Below, piece after piece: positions 8,335-16,860 of a stretch of DNA of 64,000 nucleotides (position 1 is its first letter; each line of letters starts with the position of its first letter). The translations under genes and the position numbers were made by a program. The DNA comes from Phycisphaerae bacterium (GTDB lineage Bacteria; Planctomycetota; Phycisphaerae; UBA1845): NCBI GenBank assembly GCA_029260165.1, contig JAJDDT010000044.1, positions 62,001-126,000 on the forward strand, written 5' to 3'. The notes under the pieces were generated by a model. That model saw nothing but the letters and a program-made list of their open reading frames with translations, was not told the DNA's origin and did not search any database.

Positions 8335-9713
8335 TCCCGCTGACGCTTGACGAGATTGTTGCGGTCGTTGGTGGGAGGTCAGCCAAGTCGATTGTCCCGG
8401 TCACGGTTAGTGGTGTTTCGATTGACTCGCGTACCTGCGAATCGGGGGATGTCTTTTTTGCGATCAGGGGGGATCGGTTTGATGGTCATGATTTTGTTGA
8501 GGCGGCTCGGGATCGTGGGGCTGTCGGCGCGATCGTTGGTGCGAGTGGGAACGGATCGGAATGGCCCGTTGCGACCGTGGGGGACACGGTGGCTGCGCTT
8601 GGGAAGCTGGCCTGTTTTCATCGCCATCAGCGGACGATGCACGTTATTGCGGTGACCGGTAGTAATGGCAAGACGACCACGAAATCGATGATTCATCATG
8701 TGCTTTCGTCATCGTTGACGGGGCAGGCGTCGGAGAAAAGTTTCAACAACGCGATCGGTGTTCCGCTAACGCTGCTGTCTTCCAATAAGTCGGACGAGTA
8801 CCTGGTGGTTGAAATCGGGACCAACGCGCCGGGTGAGATTGCTCATCTCGGCGAGATGGTGGCTCCGACGATTGGCGTGATTACGTCGATCGGGGCGGCG
8901 CATCTTGAGCGACTTGGGGACATCGACGGGGTTATCCGGGAGAAGGGTAGCCTGATCGACCACATTCGTCCGGGGGGGTGTGCTGTGGTGCCGGCGGATT
9001 GCGACGCGCTGGTTCAACGTGCCCGCAGTCGGGCGGATATTACGGTGGTAACGTTTGGAACTGACGCATGTGCGGATGTGAACGTTTCTGATGTTCGATC
9101 GACGCTTGACTCGGTTCAGTGTCGCATCAACGCCAAACACGAAATCATGCTTCGTACTCCTGGTAGCCACAACGCGATGAACGCGGCGGCTACGTTCGCG
9201 ACGTGTCGGCGACTCAACCTCGAGGCTGATCATGTGGTCAGGACGCTCGAATCGTTCGAATCGCCTGACCTGCGATTGAACATCGTTCGCAGGCCTGGGA
9301 TCACGATCATTGATGACACCTACAACGCCAACCCATCGAGCACGGCGGCTGCGATCGACGTCCTGAATTCGGTCTCCAACACACGTTGCGTTTGTGTGAT
9401 CGGCGACATGCTCGAATTGGGCGAGGGTGCTCGCGCGCATCATGAGGACATTGGCAGGCGTATCGCTGAAACGGGCATTGCGTGTGTCGTCGGGGTAGGG
9501 CGATACGCTGACGCCGTGGTTCGTGGGGCTACGAGGACGTCCAACAAGCTTGAAACGGCGATCTTCAGGGACACCGAGTCAGCCTGTCGGGACCTTGCGA
9601 AATGTTTGCAGGAGCACGACACCGTGTTGATCAAGGGATCGAGGCGTCTCGGTCTTGATAAACTGACGGAGGCGCTTTGCGTCCGATTTGAAGGCAATCC
9701 ACCGAAGGAGTAG
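8331..9713 (+). CDS. murF: UDP-MurNAc-pentapeptide synthetase MurF
   Basis: A Mur ligase adding D-Ala-D-Ala to the UDP-MurNAc-tripeptide. 460 aa, a normal family length. It has the N-terminal SIDSRTCESGDVFFAIRG block, the P-loop GSNGKTTTK (Lys114), the SFNNAIGVPLTLL block specific to MurF, and the C-terminal IDDTYNANPSS block. The ATG start overlaps the murE stop (ATGA), so translation is coupled. MraY follows 6 bp downstream. Confidence 0.96.
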   Translation: MIPLTLDEIVAVVGGRSAKSIVPVTVSGVSIDSRTCESGDVFFAIRGDRFDGHDFVEAARDRGAVGAIVGASGNGSEWPVATVGDTVAALGKLACFHRHQRTMHVIAVTGSNGKTTTKSMIHHVLSSSLTGQASEKSFNNAIGVPLTLLSSNKSDEYLVVEIGTNAPGEIAHLGEMVAPTIGVITSIGAAHLERLGDIDGVIREKGSLIDHIRPGGCAVVPADCDALVQRARSRADITVVTFGTDACADVNVSDVRSTLDSVQCRINAKHEIMLRTPGSHNAMNAAATFATCRRLNLEADHVVRTLESFESPDLRLNIVRRPGITIIDDTYNANPSSTAAAIDVLNSVSNTRCVCVIGDMLELGEGARAHHEDIGRRIAETGIACVVGVGRYADAVVRGATRTSNKLETAIFRDTESACRDLAKCLQEHDTVLIKGSRRLGLDKLTEALCVRFEGNPPKE

Positions 9714-9719
9714 GCCACC

Positions 9720-10865
9720 TTGTTGTATCGTCTTTTTCATGTGTGGCTTGGTGACGCTCATTATGCACATGAGAATCCTCTTTTTCGCGGGGGATGTGCT
9801 GCGCTGTTCTGTTTTGTTCTGGTCCTGGCCATCGGCCCGACGATTATCAGGCAGCTCGTGCGGTTTAAGGTTGGTGACAGGCCGGAGTTTGATCACGCGC
9901 AACTTAACAAACTGAATATTGCCAAGGCGGATGTACCCACAATGGGTGGGTCTCTTATTATGTTGGTTGTATTCATTGGAACGCTCCTATTGGCGGACCC
10001 ATATAATTTTTATGTACAGATGTCTCTGGTGTGTCTCGTCTGGTTGACGGGTGTTGGGGCGGTTGATGACTGGATGAAATTGTCGGCCGGCAAACGTTCG
10101 GGGACGCGTGACGGGTTGCGATTTTGGGAGAAGCTGATATTTCAGTTGGGGCTTGGGGTGCTCCTTGGGTATTTCATTTTCAATCACGGTCAGCACAATC
10201 ACGCCATTGTCGGTTCGCCGGCTGATCCCCGGACGATTGAATCGTACCGCGTATTGATGGTCCCGTTTTACAAAGAGGGCATTTTTCTGGGGATTTACGC
10301 GTTCATGTTTATTACTGTGATGGTCGTGACGTTTACATCCAATGCGGTCAACCTGACCGATGGGATGGATGGTCTCGCTTCGGGTTGTGTCGCGCTCTGT
10401 TCGGGTGTTTTCATGATTCTTGCGTATGTTTCAGGGAACACGGAACTGGCGGGCAAGCTGTTGATTCCATTTGTTCCGAATAGTGCTGAATTGTCGGTTC
10501 TTTGCGGTGCGATCATGGGTTCGAGCCTTGGATTTCTTTGGTACAATTGTCATCCCGCCCGCGTGTTTATGGGTGATACCGGCTCGCTGCCGCTGGGTGG
10601 ATTGATTGGGTATGTTGCGATTGTGACGCGGCAGGAACTCATGCTCTTTATTGTTGGGGGCGTGTTTGTTTTTGAAGCGGTTTCTGTGATGCTGCAGGTT
10701 GCGTGTTTCAAGATGACCCGTGGTAGAAAGCGGTTGTTTCTTGTTGCACCCGTTCATCATCATTTTCATCTGGCCGGATGGAGCGAACCGCAAACGGTGA
10801 TTCGGTTTTGGTTGCTCGGAGCGGTGTTTGCTGTTTTTGCGCTGGCCACGGTGAAACTAAGGTGA
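9720..10865 (+). CDS. mraY: Phospho-MurNAc-pentapeptide transferase MraY
   Basis: An integral membrane enzyme that moves phospho-MurNAc-pentapeptide to undecaprenyl phosphate, forming lipid I. 381 aa with about ten TM segments. Family blocks: VPTMGGSLIM, DDWMKL, NAVNLTDGMDGLA, VFMGDTGSLPLGG and APVHHHFHLAGW (the HHH motif). The start is TTG at 9720 with GGAG at the end of murF about 9 nt upstream. The TGA stop at 10863-10865 forms the first bases of a 13-bp sequence repeated at the start of ftsW. murD, which normally follows mraY, is absent. Confidence 0.96.
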   Translation: MLYRLFHVWLGDAHYAHENPLFRGGCAALFCFVLVLAIGPTIIRQLVRFKVGDRPEFDHAQLNKLNIAKADVPTMGGSLIMLVVFIGTLLLADPYNFYVQMSLVCLVWLTGVGAVDDWMKLSAGKRSGTRDGLRFWEKLIFQLGLGVLLGYFIFNHGQHNHAIVGSPADPRTIESYRVLMVPFYKEGIFLGIYAFMFITVMVVTFTSNAVNLTDGMDGLASGCVALCSGVFMILAYVSGNTELAGKLLIPFVPNSAELSVLCGAIMGSSLGFLWYNCHPARVFMGDTGSLPLGGLIGYVAIVTRQELMLFIVGGVFVFEAVSVMLQVACFKMTRGRKRLFLVAPVHHHFHLAGWSEPQTVIRFWLLGAVFAVFALATVKLR

Positions 10866-11062
10866 CAAACTCATGCTTCGGGACAGAAGGTCTGGCGCAC
10901 CGTCAGCAAATGGGTGGCCCACCTCTTTAGAGGTGGGGGACTCGATTCCTGGTTGGGATTCGACTCCCCCACGGCTAAAGCCATGGGCCACCCGGTCAAT
11001 TGAGGATTGACGAGGTATCGGGTGACAATGGACACGAGACGGTCAGGGATGACAAACTCATG
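10863..11062. other. Insertion flanked by 13-bp direct repeats at the mraY-ftsW junction
   Basis: TGACAAACTCATG occurs at 10863-10875 and again at 11050-11062. The first copy holds the mraY stop codon; the second holds the ftsW ATG. The 174 bp between them carries a full 82-bp double-hairpin element. Removing one repeat and the insert would place the mraY TGA 7 bp from the ftsW ATG, a normal dcw spacing. This looks like an insertion with target-site duplication. I see no clear terminal inverted repeats at the exact ends of the 174 bp. Confidence 0.7.
10912..10993. repeat. 82-bp double-hairpin (REP/BIME-like) element, copy A
   Basis: Two inverted half-sites: GGGTGGCCCACCTCTTTAGA onward on the left, and a right half ending AAAGCCATGGGCCACCC. 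The left hairpin pairs CCCACCTCT with AGAGGTGGG; the right pairs CCCACGGCT with AGCCATGGG (one C-A mismatch). The outer arms GGGTGGCCCA/TGGGCCACCC and the inner GACTCGA/TCGACTC also pair. Length is identical (82 bp) in copies at 18757 and 57978. The shape resembles REP pairs mobilised by Y1 (RAYT) transposases; no such transposase is in the window. Confidence 0.85.
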
Positions 11063-12286
11063 ATACAATCCAGAAAAACTCCCCCCGGAACAACCCCCCA
11101 CGCCACCGTGCTTGTGGTGATCGCGGCTGCTCTGATGACGGTCGGCGTCGTGATGCGTGCGTCGACGGCGGCGGAGCTGGATCAGTCTCTGACGGGGCAT
11201 TTTGCGTGGAACGGTCCGGTGATGAGGCAGCTTTGCTTTGCGATCGCAGGGGTTTGCGTGATGCTCATTTTTTCGCGTATTGACCCCGTCCTGTTTCGCT
11301 GGCGTGGGATTTTCCTGTTTCAGCCGGCGTTTTGGATGTTGCTCGTCGCGATTGGTTTGCTGGTGTGCGTCTGGGTTCCGGGGATCGGGCACGAGAGTCA
11401 CGGTCGGCATCGCTGGATTCATCTGGGACCGGTGGGTTTTCAGCCATCGGAACTTGCCAAATTGACATTGGTCGTCGGGTTGGCTGCGTTTCTGGCTCGG
11501 ACACGGAAGCGGCATGCGAACGAGCCACCGGATATGCTTGTGCCAGCCATTGCGATCGGTTTGCTATGCGTCCTCGTCGGCATCGAGGATTTCGGAACGG
11601 CTGCATTGCTCGCGCTCGTTGGTGCGGGCATGTTGGTGGCGGGTGGTTGTTCATTCAAGGCGATGTTCGCGTGGGTGATTCCCGCTGTCGGTGCGTTTGT
11701 TTATTTATTGCTCGAGCATCCCTATCGGGTGAAACGTCTGTTGACGTTCCTGAACATCTGGAAAGACCCGAAGGGCGACGGATATCACGCGGTGCAGTCC
11801 CTGGCAGCCATTGCGTCGGGTGGATGGGCGGGGCGTGGTCTTGGTGCGGGTATTTCGCGATTCGACTATCTTCCGGAGAGCGCCGCGGATTTCGTGTTTG
11901 CGGTTATCTGCGAGGAGGCTGGCTTTTTCGGCGCTACCGTGGTCATCGGACTCTACATTGCATTTGTCTATTTCGGATTGCGGGTTGTGCGGTCAGCCGT
12001 CAGGAACAATGACCTGTTCCGGGGTCTGATTGCATTCGGGATGACGACGGTCATCGGCTTTCAGGCGTTGATCAACATCGCCGTGGTCACGGTCGTCGCC
12101 CCGACCAAGGGCATCGCGTTGCCGTTGGTTTCCGCGGGCGGAACCGGGCTGCTGAGTTTCAGCGTTGCGGTCGGGCTGATCGCAGCCGTGGATCGTTCCA
12201 CGCGTCGGGCACAGTCCCGAACGGTGGTGGAAGAGGTGGAGGAAGATGAACGTGTGCCTGTTGTCAACGTCGAACCGGTGACATGA
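11060..12286 (+). CDS. ftsW: Lipid II polymerase FtsW (SEDS family)
   Basis: A SEDS-family glycosyltransferase that polymerises septal glycan with FtsI. 408 aa from the ATG at 11060 (MIQSRKTPPG); the frame stays open to 11000, but that upstream part is insertion sequence. About ten TM helices are visible. SEDS blocks include HRWIHLGPVGFQPSELAKL, DYLPESAADFVFAVICEEAGF and the C-terminal GIALPLVSAGGTGLLS. An acidic tail (VVEEVEEDER) follows the last helix. The stop overlaps the murG start by 4 bp. From here on the coding strand is visibly less G-rich than in the genes before it. Confidence 0.94.
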   Translation: MIQSRKTPPGTTPHATVLVVIAAALMTVGVVMRASTAAELDQSLTGHFAWNGPVMRQLCFAIAGVCVMLIFSRIDPVLFRWRGIFLFQPAFWMLLVAIGLLVCVWVPGIGHESHGRHRWIHLGPVGFQPSELAKLTLVVGLAAFLARTRKRHANEPPDMLVPAIAIGLLCVLVGIEDFGTAALLALVGAGMLVAGGCSFKAMFAWVIPAVGAFVYLLLEHPYRVKRLLTFLNIWKDPKGDGYHAVQSLAAIASGGWAGRGLGAGISRFDYLPESAADFVFAVICEEAGFFGATVVIGLYIAFVYFGLRVVRSAVRNNDLFRGLIAFGMTTVIGFQALINIAVVTVVAPTKGIALPLVSAGGTGLLSFSVAVGLIAAVDRSTRRAQSRTVVEEVEEDERVPVVNVEPVT

Positions 12287-13563
12287 ACCCAAAAACAGCG
12301 GAACATCACATCGCGTTTGCGGGCGGGGGTACCGGTGGACACCTTTACCCGATGCTCACACTCGCGATGGAATTCAGGCGTCGTATCGACTGTCGCCTGA
12401 CGTTCCTGACGACCGACCGACCGATCGATCGCGATATTATTGGGGCAACGTTCGGGGATGACCCCGCCGTCGAGATCGTCACGTTGTCCGTCAAGCCGCT
12501 ACCGTCGCGCGTGGGGCAGGTTGTTCCGTTCATCAAGGCATGGCGGGCATCTGTCGGTTTGTGTCGAAACCGTTTCGCGACAGACCCACCTGATTTGATT
12601 ATCGGCAGCGGTGGTTTCGGGAGCGCTCCGCCTATCGTCGCTGCCGGGAAACGGTCTATTGTGACGACGCTGCTCAATCCGGACGCCGTCCCCGGTAAGG
12701 CGAATCGTTTTCTCGCCCGGCGGGTCGACGTCATCTACGTTCAATGGCCTGTAACAGAGCAGCATCTCAGGTCGGGTCGGTGCGTTCTTGCTGCCGGCTG
12801 CCCCGTCAGGCCCGAATTCGCGAGTGCAGATCGTGAGGCGGGTATCGCCCGGTTCAATCTCGATCCGAACCTGAAGACGCTCCTGGTGACCGGTGCATCG
12901 CAGGGTGCTCGTTCGATCAACAATGTTTTCATCGACAATGCCGACAGGTTTGCCGGTTGCAAGGGTTGGCAAATCCTGCATCTGGCTGGTCAGGACGGGG
13001 TGGAAGCCGTCCGCACCACCTACCGGAAACACAATATTTCCGCGGTCGTGGTTGCGTATTCCAACGACATGCCCGACGCATTGGCTGCTGCGGATTTGAT
13101 CGTCAGTCGGGCTGGCGCGTCCACGCTCGCTGAAATCGCCACCGCCAACGTCCCAGCCATCCTCGTGCCATACCCGTACCATCGCGATCGACATCAGTAC
13201 CACAACGCGTGTGTCCTCGAGAAGGCTGATCTGGCGCGAATCGTCGATGACCCGGTTTTGGACGACCGAAATGGTCAGAAACTGATCGACACGGTCGTGA
13301 ACCTCATGGCGGACGATTTCGCACGCATTCGGATGAAACAACAGGATTTGACGCTGTCGAATCGCCACGCATCGGGTATGATCGTCGACGATCTTTTGCG
13401 GAGGTTGGCAGGCAACGAAGCGCGGAGCCTGTCCAGCGTCGCAAAGCGCGGCAACAGCGAATCACCACCCACCGACGACGTCGTTGCCTACACGACGCTG
13501 GCGGGAAATCATCGGCACCGACGCAGCGAGGAGGTCTTGCTGCCGGATGTGCGGACCTTGTGA
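12283..13563 (+). CDS. murG: Lipid II synthase MurG (GlcNAc transferase)
   Basis: A GT28 enzyme adding GlcNAc to lipid I on the inner face of the membrane. 426 aa, against about 355 for the typical enzyme; the extra length is a C-terminal tail of some 60 residues (about 365-426) with no recognisable domain. The N-terminal glycine loop AGGGTGGHLYP, VIGSGGFGSAPPIVAA, VTGASQGARSIN and the donor-site SRAGASTLAEI block are all present. Translationally coupled to ftsW (ATGA overlap). murC starts 19 bp after its stop. Confidence 0.93.
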   Translation: MNPKTAEHHIAFAGGGTGGHLYPMLTLAMEFRRRIDCRLTFLTTDRPIDRDIIGATFGDDPAVEIVTLSVKPLPSRVGQVVPFIKAWRASVGLCRNRFATDPPDLIIGSGGFGSAPPIVAAGKRSIVTTLLNPDAVPGKANRFLARRVDVIYVQWPVTEQHLRSGRCVLAAGCPVRPEFASADREAGIARFNLDPNLKTLLVTGASQGARSINNVFIDNADRFAGCKGWQILHLAGQDGVEAVRTTYRKHNISAVVVAYSNDMPDALAAADLIVSRAGASTLAEIATANVPAILVPYPYHRDRHQYHNACVLEKADLARIVDDPVLDDRNGQKLIDTVVNLMADDFARIRMKQQDLTLSNRHASGMIVDDLLRRLAGNEARSLSSVAKRGNSESPPTDDVVAYTTLAGNHRHRRSEEVLLPDVRTL

Positions 13564-13582
13564 ATGGAAGCGGAGACCTCGC

Positions 13583-15037
13583 ATGGATGCGACCACGATA
13601 CTGCACTCACACGTTCGTTCGACGGGGATCCGACGGACTCGAAAACGTCGGTCTCTTTTTGCCGGGAAGCGTGTCCACCTTATTGGTGTCGGCGGATGCG
13701 GTATGCGGGGTGCGGCTGCTCTGCTTCTCAAACAGGGTGCCATCGTATCCGGTTCTGATCGGGCGGTTTTCGAAGGGCAGGACGATCTGATTGCGTCGGG
13801 CGCGACGATCACGATCGGTCAGCAGGCGGCCAATCTCCCAGCGCATCCCGACATGGTCGTCCACAGTGCGGCTGTTCCGGGTAGCAATCCGGAATTGTCA
13901 GCCGCCCGTGCACGCGGTTGTCGCGTTCTCAAGTACGCCGAGCTGCTTGGCGAGATCATGCGATTTCGAACGGGGATCGCGATCGCGGGCACGCATGGCA
14001 AGAGCACGACGTCCGCGTTGACGACGCACCTGTTCAAATCCGCGGGTCATGACCCGTCTTTTGTAATCGGTGCTCATGTACCGCAACTCGGCGGTGGTTC
14101 CGGTGTGGGGCTTGGCGAGCATTTCATCGTCGAAGCCTGCGAATTCAATCGTTCGTTTCTGCATTTGCGTCCCAGGGCCGCCGCGATTCTCAATATCGAA
14201 GCGGACCATCTTGACTGCTATAGCGGAATCGACCAGATCGTTGAGGCGTTCGGGAATTTCGCCGGGTTGCTGCCTTCGGACGGAATGATTGTCGTGCCGC
14301 ACGGCGATCCGCTCAGCGCAGCCGCGGTCAATGCCACAGGTGCCCGGGTCGAGACGTTCGGATTCGCGCAGGGGGCGACCTGGCGGGCGACCAATTACAT
14401 CGTTGACCGTGGACGTTACACGTTTGATGTGCTGTTCGAGGACACACCGCTGCTGCGGACGTCGCTTTCGATTGCGGGCAGGCACAACGTCACCAACGCG
14501 CTGGCTGCGGCTGCGTTTGCGTGGAATGCGGGCGTGACGCGCGACCAGATCGCAGACGGGTTGGCTTCGTTCCAGGGCGTGCAAAGACGCATGAGCCTTC
14601 GAGGCAGCGCGCGCGGGATCACGGTCGTGGATGACTACGCCCACCATCCCACGGAAGTTCGTGTCACCTTACAAGCCCTTCGCGACCGTTACGCACCCCG
14701 GCGACTCTGGGTCGTTTTTCAGCCCCACCAGCACTCGCGTACACGGATTTTCATGGACGATTTCGCGCGTAGTTTCACCGATGCGGACGAGGTGATTATC
14801 CCGCAGATTTATCGTTCGCGTGATAACGACAGCGACGTCGACGAGGATCGCGCTGCCATGCTCGCAAATCGCATCGAACAGAACAGTCGCAAGGTTCGAT
14901 ACATTCCGGGACTGGACACCATCGCATCGGTCATCGAAAGCGAAGCCGCCGATGGCGATCTTGTCATCACGATGGGCGCAGGAGACGTCTGGAGACTCGC
15001 GGATGATGTGGTCGAACGACTACAAAGACATGCTTGA
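13583..15037 (+). CDS. murC: UDP-MurNAc-L-alanine ligase MurC
   Basis: The first Mur ligase, adding L-Ala to UDP-MurNAc. 484 aa from ATG 13583, with GCGGAG upstream; the frame is open further back into murG. A basic, family-atypical N-terminal extension (about 30 residues, RSTGIRRTRKRR) precedes the normal start of the fold, HLIGVGGCGMRGAAALLL, the UDP-binding loop diagnostic of MurC. The P-loop is AGTHGKSTTS (Lys140), and VVDDYAHHPTEVR and FQPHQHSRT are the C-terminal blocks. MurC rather than MurD, because of the GxGGxGM loop and the HPTE block. Confidence 0.94.
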   Translation: MDATTILHSHVRSTGIRRTRKRRSLFAGKRVHLIGVGGCGMRGAAALLLKQGAIVSGSDRAVFEGQDDLIASGATITIGQQAANLPAHPDMVVHSAAVPGSNPELSAARARGCRVLKYAELLGEIMRFRTGIAIAGTHGKSTTSALTTHLFKSAGHDPSFVIGAHVPQLGGGSGVGLGEHFIVEACEFNRSFLHLRPRAAAILNIEADHLDCYSGIDQIVEAFGNFAGLLPSDGMIVVPHGDPLSAAAVNATGARVETFGFAQGATWRATNYIVDRGRYTFDVLFEDTPLLRTSLSIAGRHNVTNALAAAAFAWNAGVTRDQIADGLASFQGVQRRMSLRGSARGITVVDDYAHHPTEVRVTLQALRDRYAPRRLWVVFQPHQHSRTRIFMDDFARSFTDADEVIIPQIYRSRDNDSDVDEDRAAMLANRIEQNSRKVRYIPGLDTIASVIESEAADGDLVITMGAGDVWRLADDVVERLQRHA

Positions 15038-15881
15038 ATCCAACGTCCCCCTCGCGGACAAGACGTGGTTCAAACTGGGCGGCGACGCCCGCTGGTTGGC
15101 ATGTCCGCGCACTACCGGGGACCTGGCTGACATCTGCAAACGTGCTGCCGGTGATGGTTTGTCCGTTCGCGCGTTGGGACGCGGTGCAAATGTTCTCGTT
15201 CGTGACGACGGTTTCGATGGATTGGTGATCCGCCTGGACGCGCCCTGTTTCAAGACGATTCGCTTCGACGGTGACAAGGTTCACGTCGGTGGCGGTGTTG
15301 ATTTGATGGACCTCGCCCACCAAACCTCTCGGAAAGGACTCGCGGGACTTGACGTGCTCGCGGGTATTCCCGGTTCCGTCGGTGGAGCCATTCGCATGAA
15401 CGCCGGTGGGCGACACGGGCAGATTGGGGATGTTGTTGTCAGCGTGACGCTCGTCGATCTTGACGGACAGACCCAAACCGTCGCGCATGATGCATTGGCG
15501 TTCGACTATCGATCTTCCGCCGTCGGTCGTCGCATTGTTGTCTCAGCCATATTGCAACTACGAAAGGAAGACCCCGAGCTGACACTCGATCGGTTCCATC
15601 GCGTATGGACAGACAAAAAAGCCTCCCAGCCGCTGGCTGAAAAAAGCGCGGGCTGCATCTTCAAGAATCCACCCGGGCACTCCGCCGGAGCCTTGATCGA
15701 TCAGGCGGGTTTGAAGGGAACGCGGGTTGGAAACGCATCGATCTCGGATGTCCACGCCAATTTCATCGTGGCTGACCGTGCGACCAGAAGCAGCGACATC
15801 CTGACGTTGATCGACATCGTGCGCGAAAGGGTTCACGACCGATTCGGGATCGATCTCGAACTGGAAATAGACGTTTGGTAA
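15003..15881 (+). CDS. murB: UDP-N-acetylenolpyruvoylglucosamine reductase MurB
   Basis: An FAD flavoenzyme reducing UDP-GlcNAc-enolpyruvate to UDP-MurNAc with NADPH. 292 aa, starting inside the end of murC (ATG 15003, GGAGA 7 nt upstream; ATGs at 15006 and 15030 are alternatives). Family blocks: KTWFKLGGDARWL, the FAD-binding GRGANVLVRDDGFDGLVI, AGIPGSVGGAIRMNAGG, the substrate-site FDYRSS and SAGCIFKNP, which holds the general-acid position. The compact size and FDYRSS match the type II (short) MurB group. It follows murC, as is common outside gamma-proteobacteria. Confidence 0.94.
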   Translation: MMWSNDYKDMLESNVPLADKTWFKLGGDARWLACPRTTGDLADICKRAAGDGLSVRALGRGANVLVRDDGFDGLVIRLDAPCFKTIRFDGDKVHVGGGVDLMDLAHQTSRKGLAGLDVLAGIPGSVGGAIRMNAGGRHGQIGDVVVSVTLVDLDGQTQTVAHDALAFDYRSSAVGRRIVVSAILQLRKEDPELTLDRFHRVWTDKKASQPLAEKSAGCIFKNPPGHSAGALIDQAGLKGTRVGNASISDVHANFIVADRATRSSDILTLIDIVRERVHDRFGIDLELEIDVW

Positions 15882-15897
15882 CGGAAAGTGCGAAAAA

Positions 15898-16860
15898 ATG
15901 ACGGCTGTCGCGACCAACTTCGCAACAAACATCGACACCAAACCGCGGACGATCATCGTTTTGGCGGGTGGCCCCGGCTGCGAACGCGAGGTCAGCCTCG
16001 AAAGCGGGAAAATGGTGGCCGACGCGCTGGAACGCCTTGGGCATCAAGTGACGATCCGCGACATCAACCCCGGTGATCATTCCGCGCTCGACGAACCCAC
16101 CGACGTTTTTTTTGTTGCTCTGCATGGAACGTTCGGTGAAGACGGACAGGTCCAGCGATTGCTCGAACAACGCAATCTCGTTTATACCGGTTCGGGTCCC
16201 GACGCTTCCGCCCTTGCGATGGACAAGGTGGCAACGAAAAATCGTTGGGTTGAACAAAACATCGCGACCCCTGCGTTTGACGTCGTTTTCAAACAGGGGT
16301 CAGCCTGCAAAATCAAGGCACCCGCCGTCGTCAAGCCAATCAATTCCGGAAGCAGCGTTGACGTGACAATCGCACGGGACGCCGCAACGCTTTCAAACGC
16401 CATGGATGACGTCGCCGACCGATACGGCTCCGCCCTCGTCGAACAATTCGTCGACGGGCTGGAACTGACCGTCAGTATTCTTGACGACCAACCGCTGCAG
16501 CCGATTCAAATTCGCACGAAACGCGGGTTCTACGACTACCAGGCCAAGTACATCGACGACGATACCGAATACCTGCTCGATATTCCGCTTTCCGATGACA
16601 TCCTGAAAGAAATCCAATTGCTCAGCCAACGAGCAGCCAGGATCGTCGGTTGTCGTGATTTCTGTCGTGTCGACTGGATGGTCGACAAACGATCGAAAAC
16701 CCCATACGCCATCGAGATCAACACTATTCCCGGGCTGACGAGTCATTCACTGTTGCCCAAGGCTGCCAACGCGATCGGTATCGGTTTTGAGCAACTTTGT
16801 CAGCGAATCATCGACCTTGCCCTGAAACGCGCTGCCAACGCAAGGGTGGCTGTATCATGA
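15898..16860 (+). CDS. ddl: D-alanine-D-alanine ligase
   Basis: An ATP-grasp ligase making D-Ala-D-Ala, the substrate of MurF. 320 aa. Seen: VLAGGPGCEREVSLESG at the N terminus (homologues usually have GGxSxEREVSL; here the Ser is Gly-Cys), HGTFGEDGQVQRLLE, YTGSGPDASALAMDK, KPINSGSSVDV, and the metal-binding YAIEINTIPGLTSHSLLP. The residue facing D-Ala in the GTFGEDG loop gives no sign of D-lactate specificity, but I cannot settle that by eye. The gene starts 16 bp after murB and overlaps ftsQ by 4 bp. Confidence 0.93.
   Translation: MTAVATNFATNIDTKPRTIIVLAGGPGCEREVSLESGKMVADALERLGHQVTIRDINPGDHSALDEPTDVFFVALHGTFGEDGQVQRLLEQRNLVYTGSGPDASALAMDKVATKNRWVEQNIATPAFDVVFKQGSACKIKAPAVVKPINSGSSVDVTIARDAATLSNAMDDVADRYGSALVEQFVDGLELTVSILDDQPLQPIQIRTKRGFYDYQAKYIDDDTEYLLDIPLSDDILKEIQLLSQRAARIVGCRDFCRVDWMVDKRSKTPYAIEINTIPGLTSHSLLPKAANAIGIGFEQLCQRIIDLALKRAANARVAVS

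Noticed and set aside
10876-11049. Remnant of murD in the mraY-ftsW gap
   Set aside because: Only 174 bp, mostly the 82-bp element; no MurD motif in any frame.
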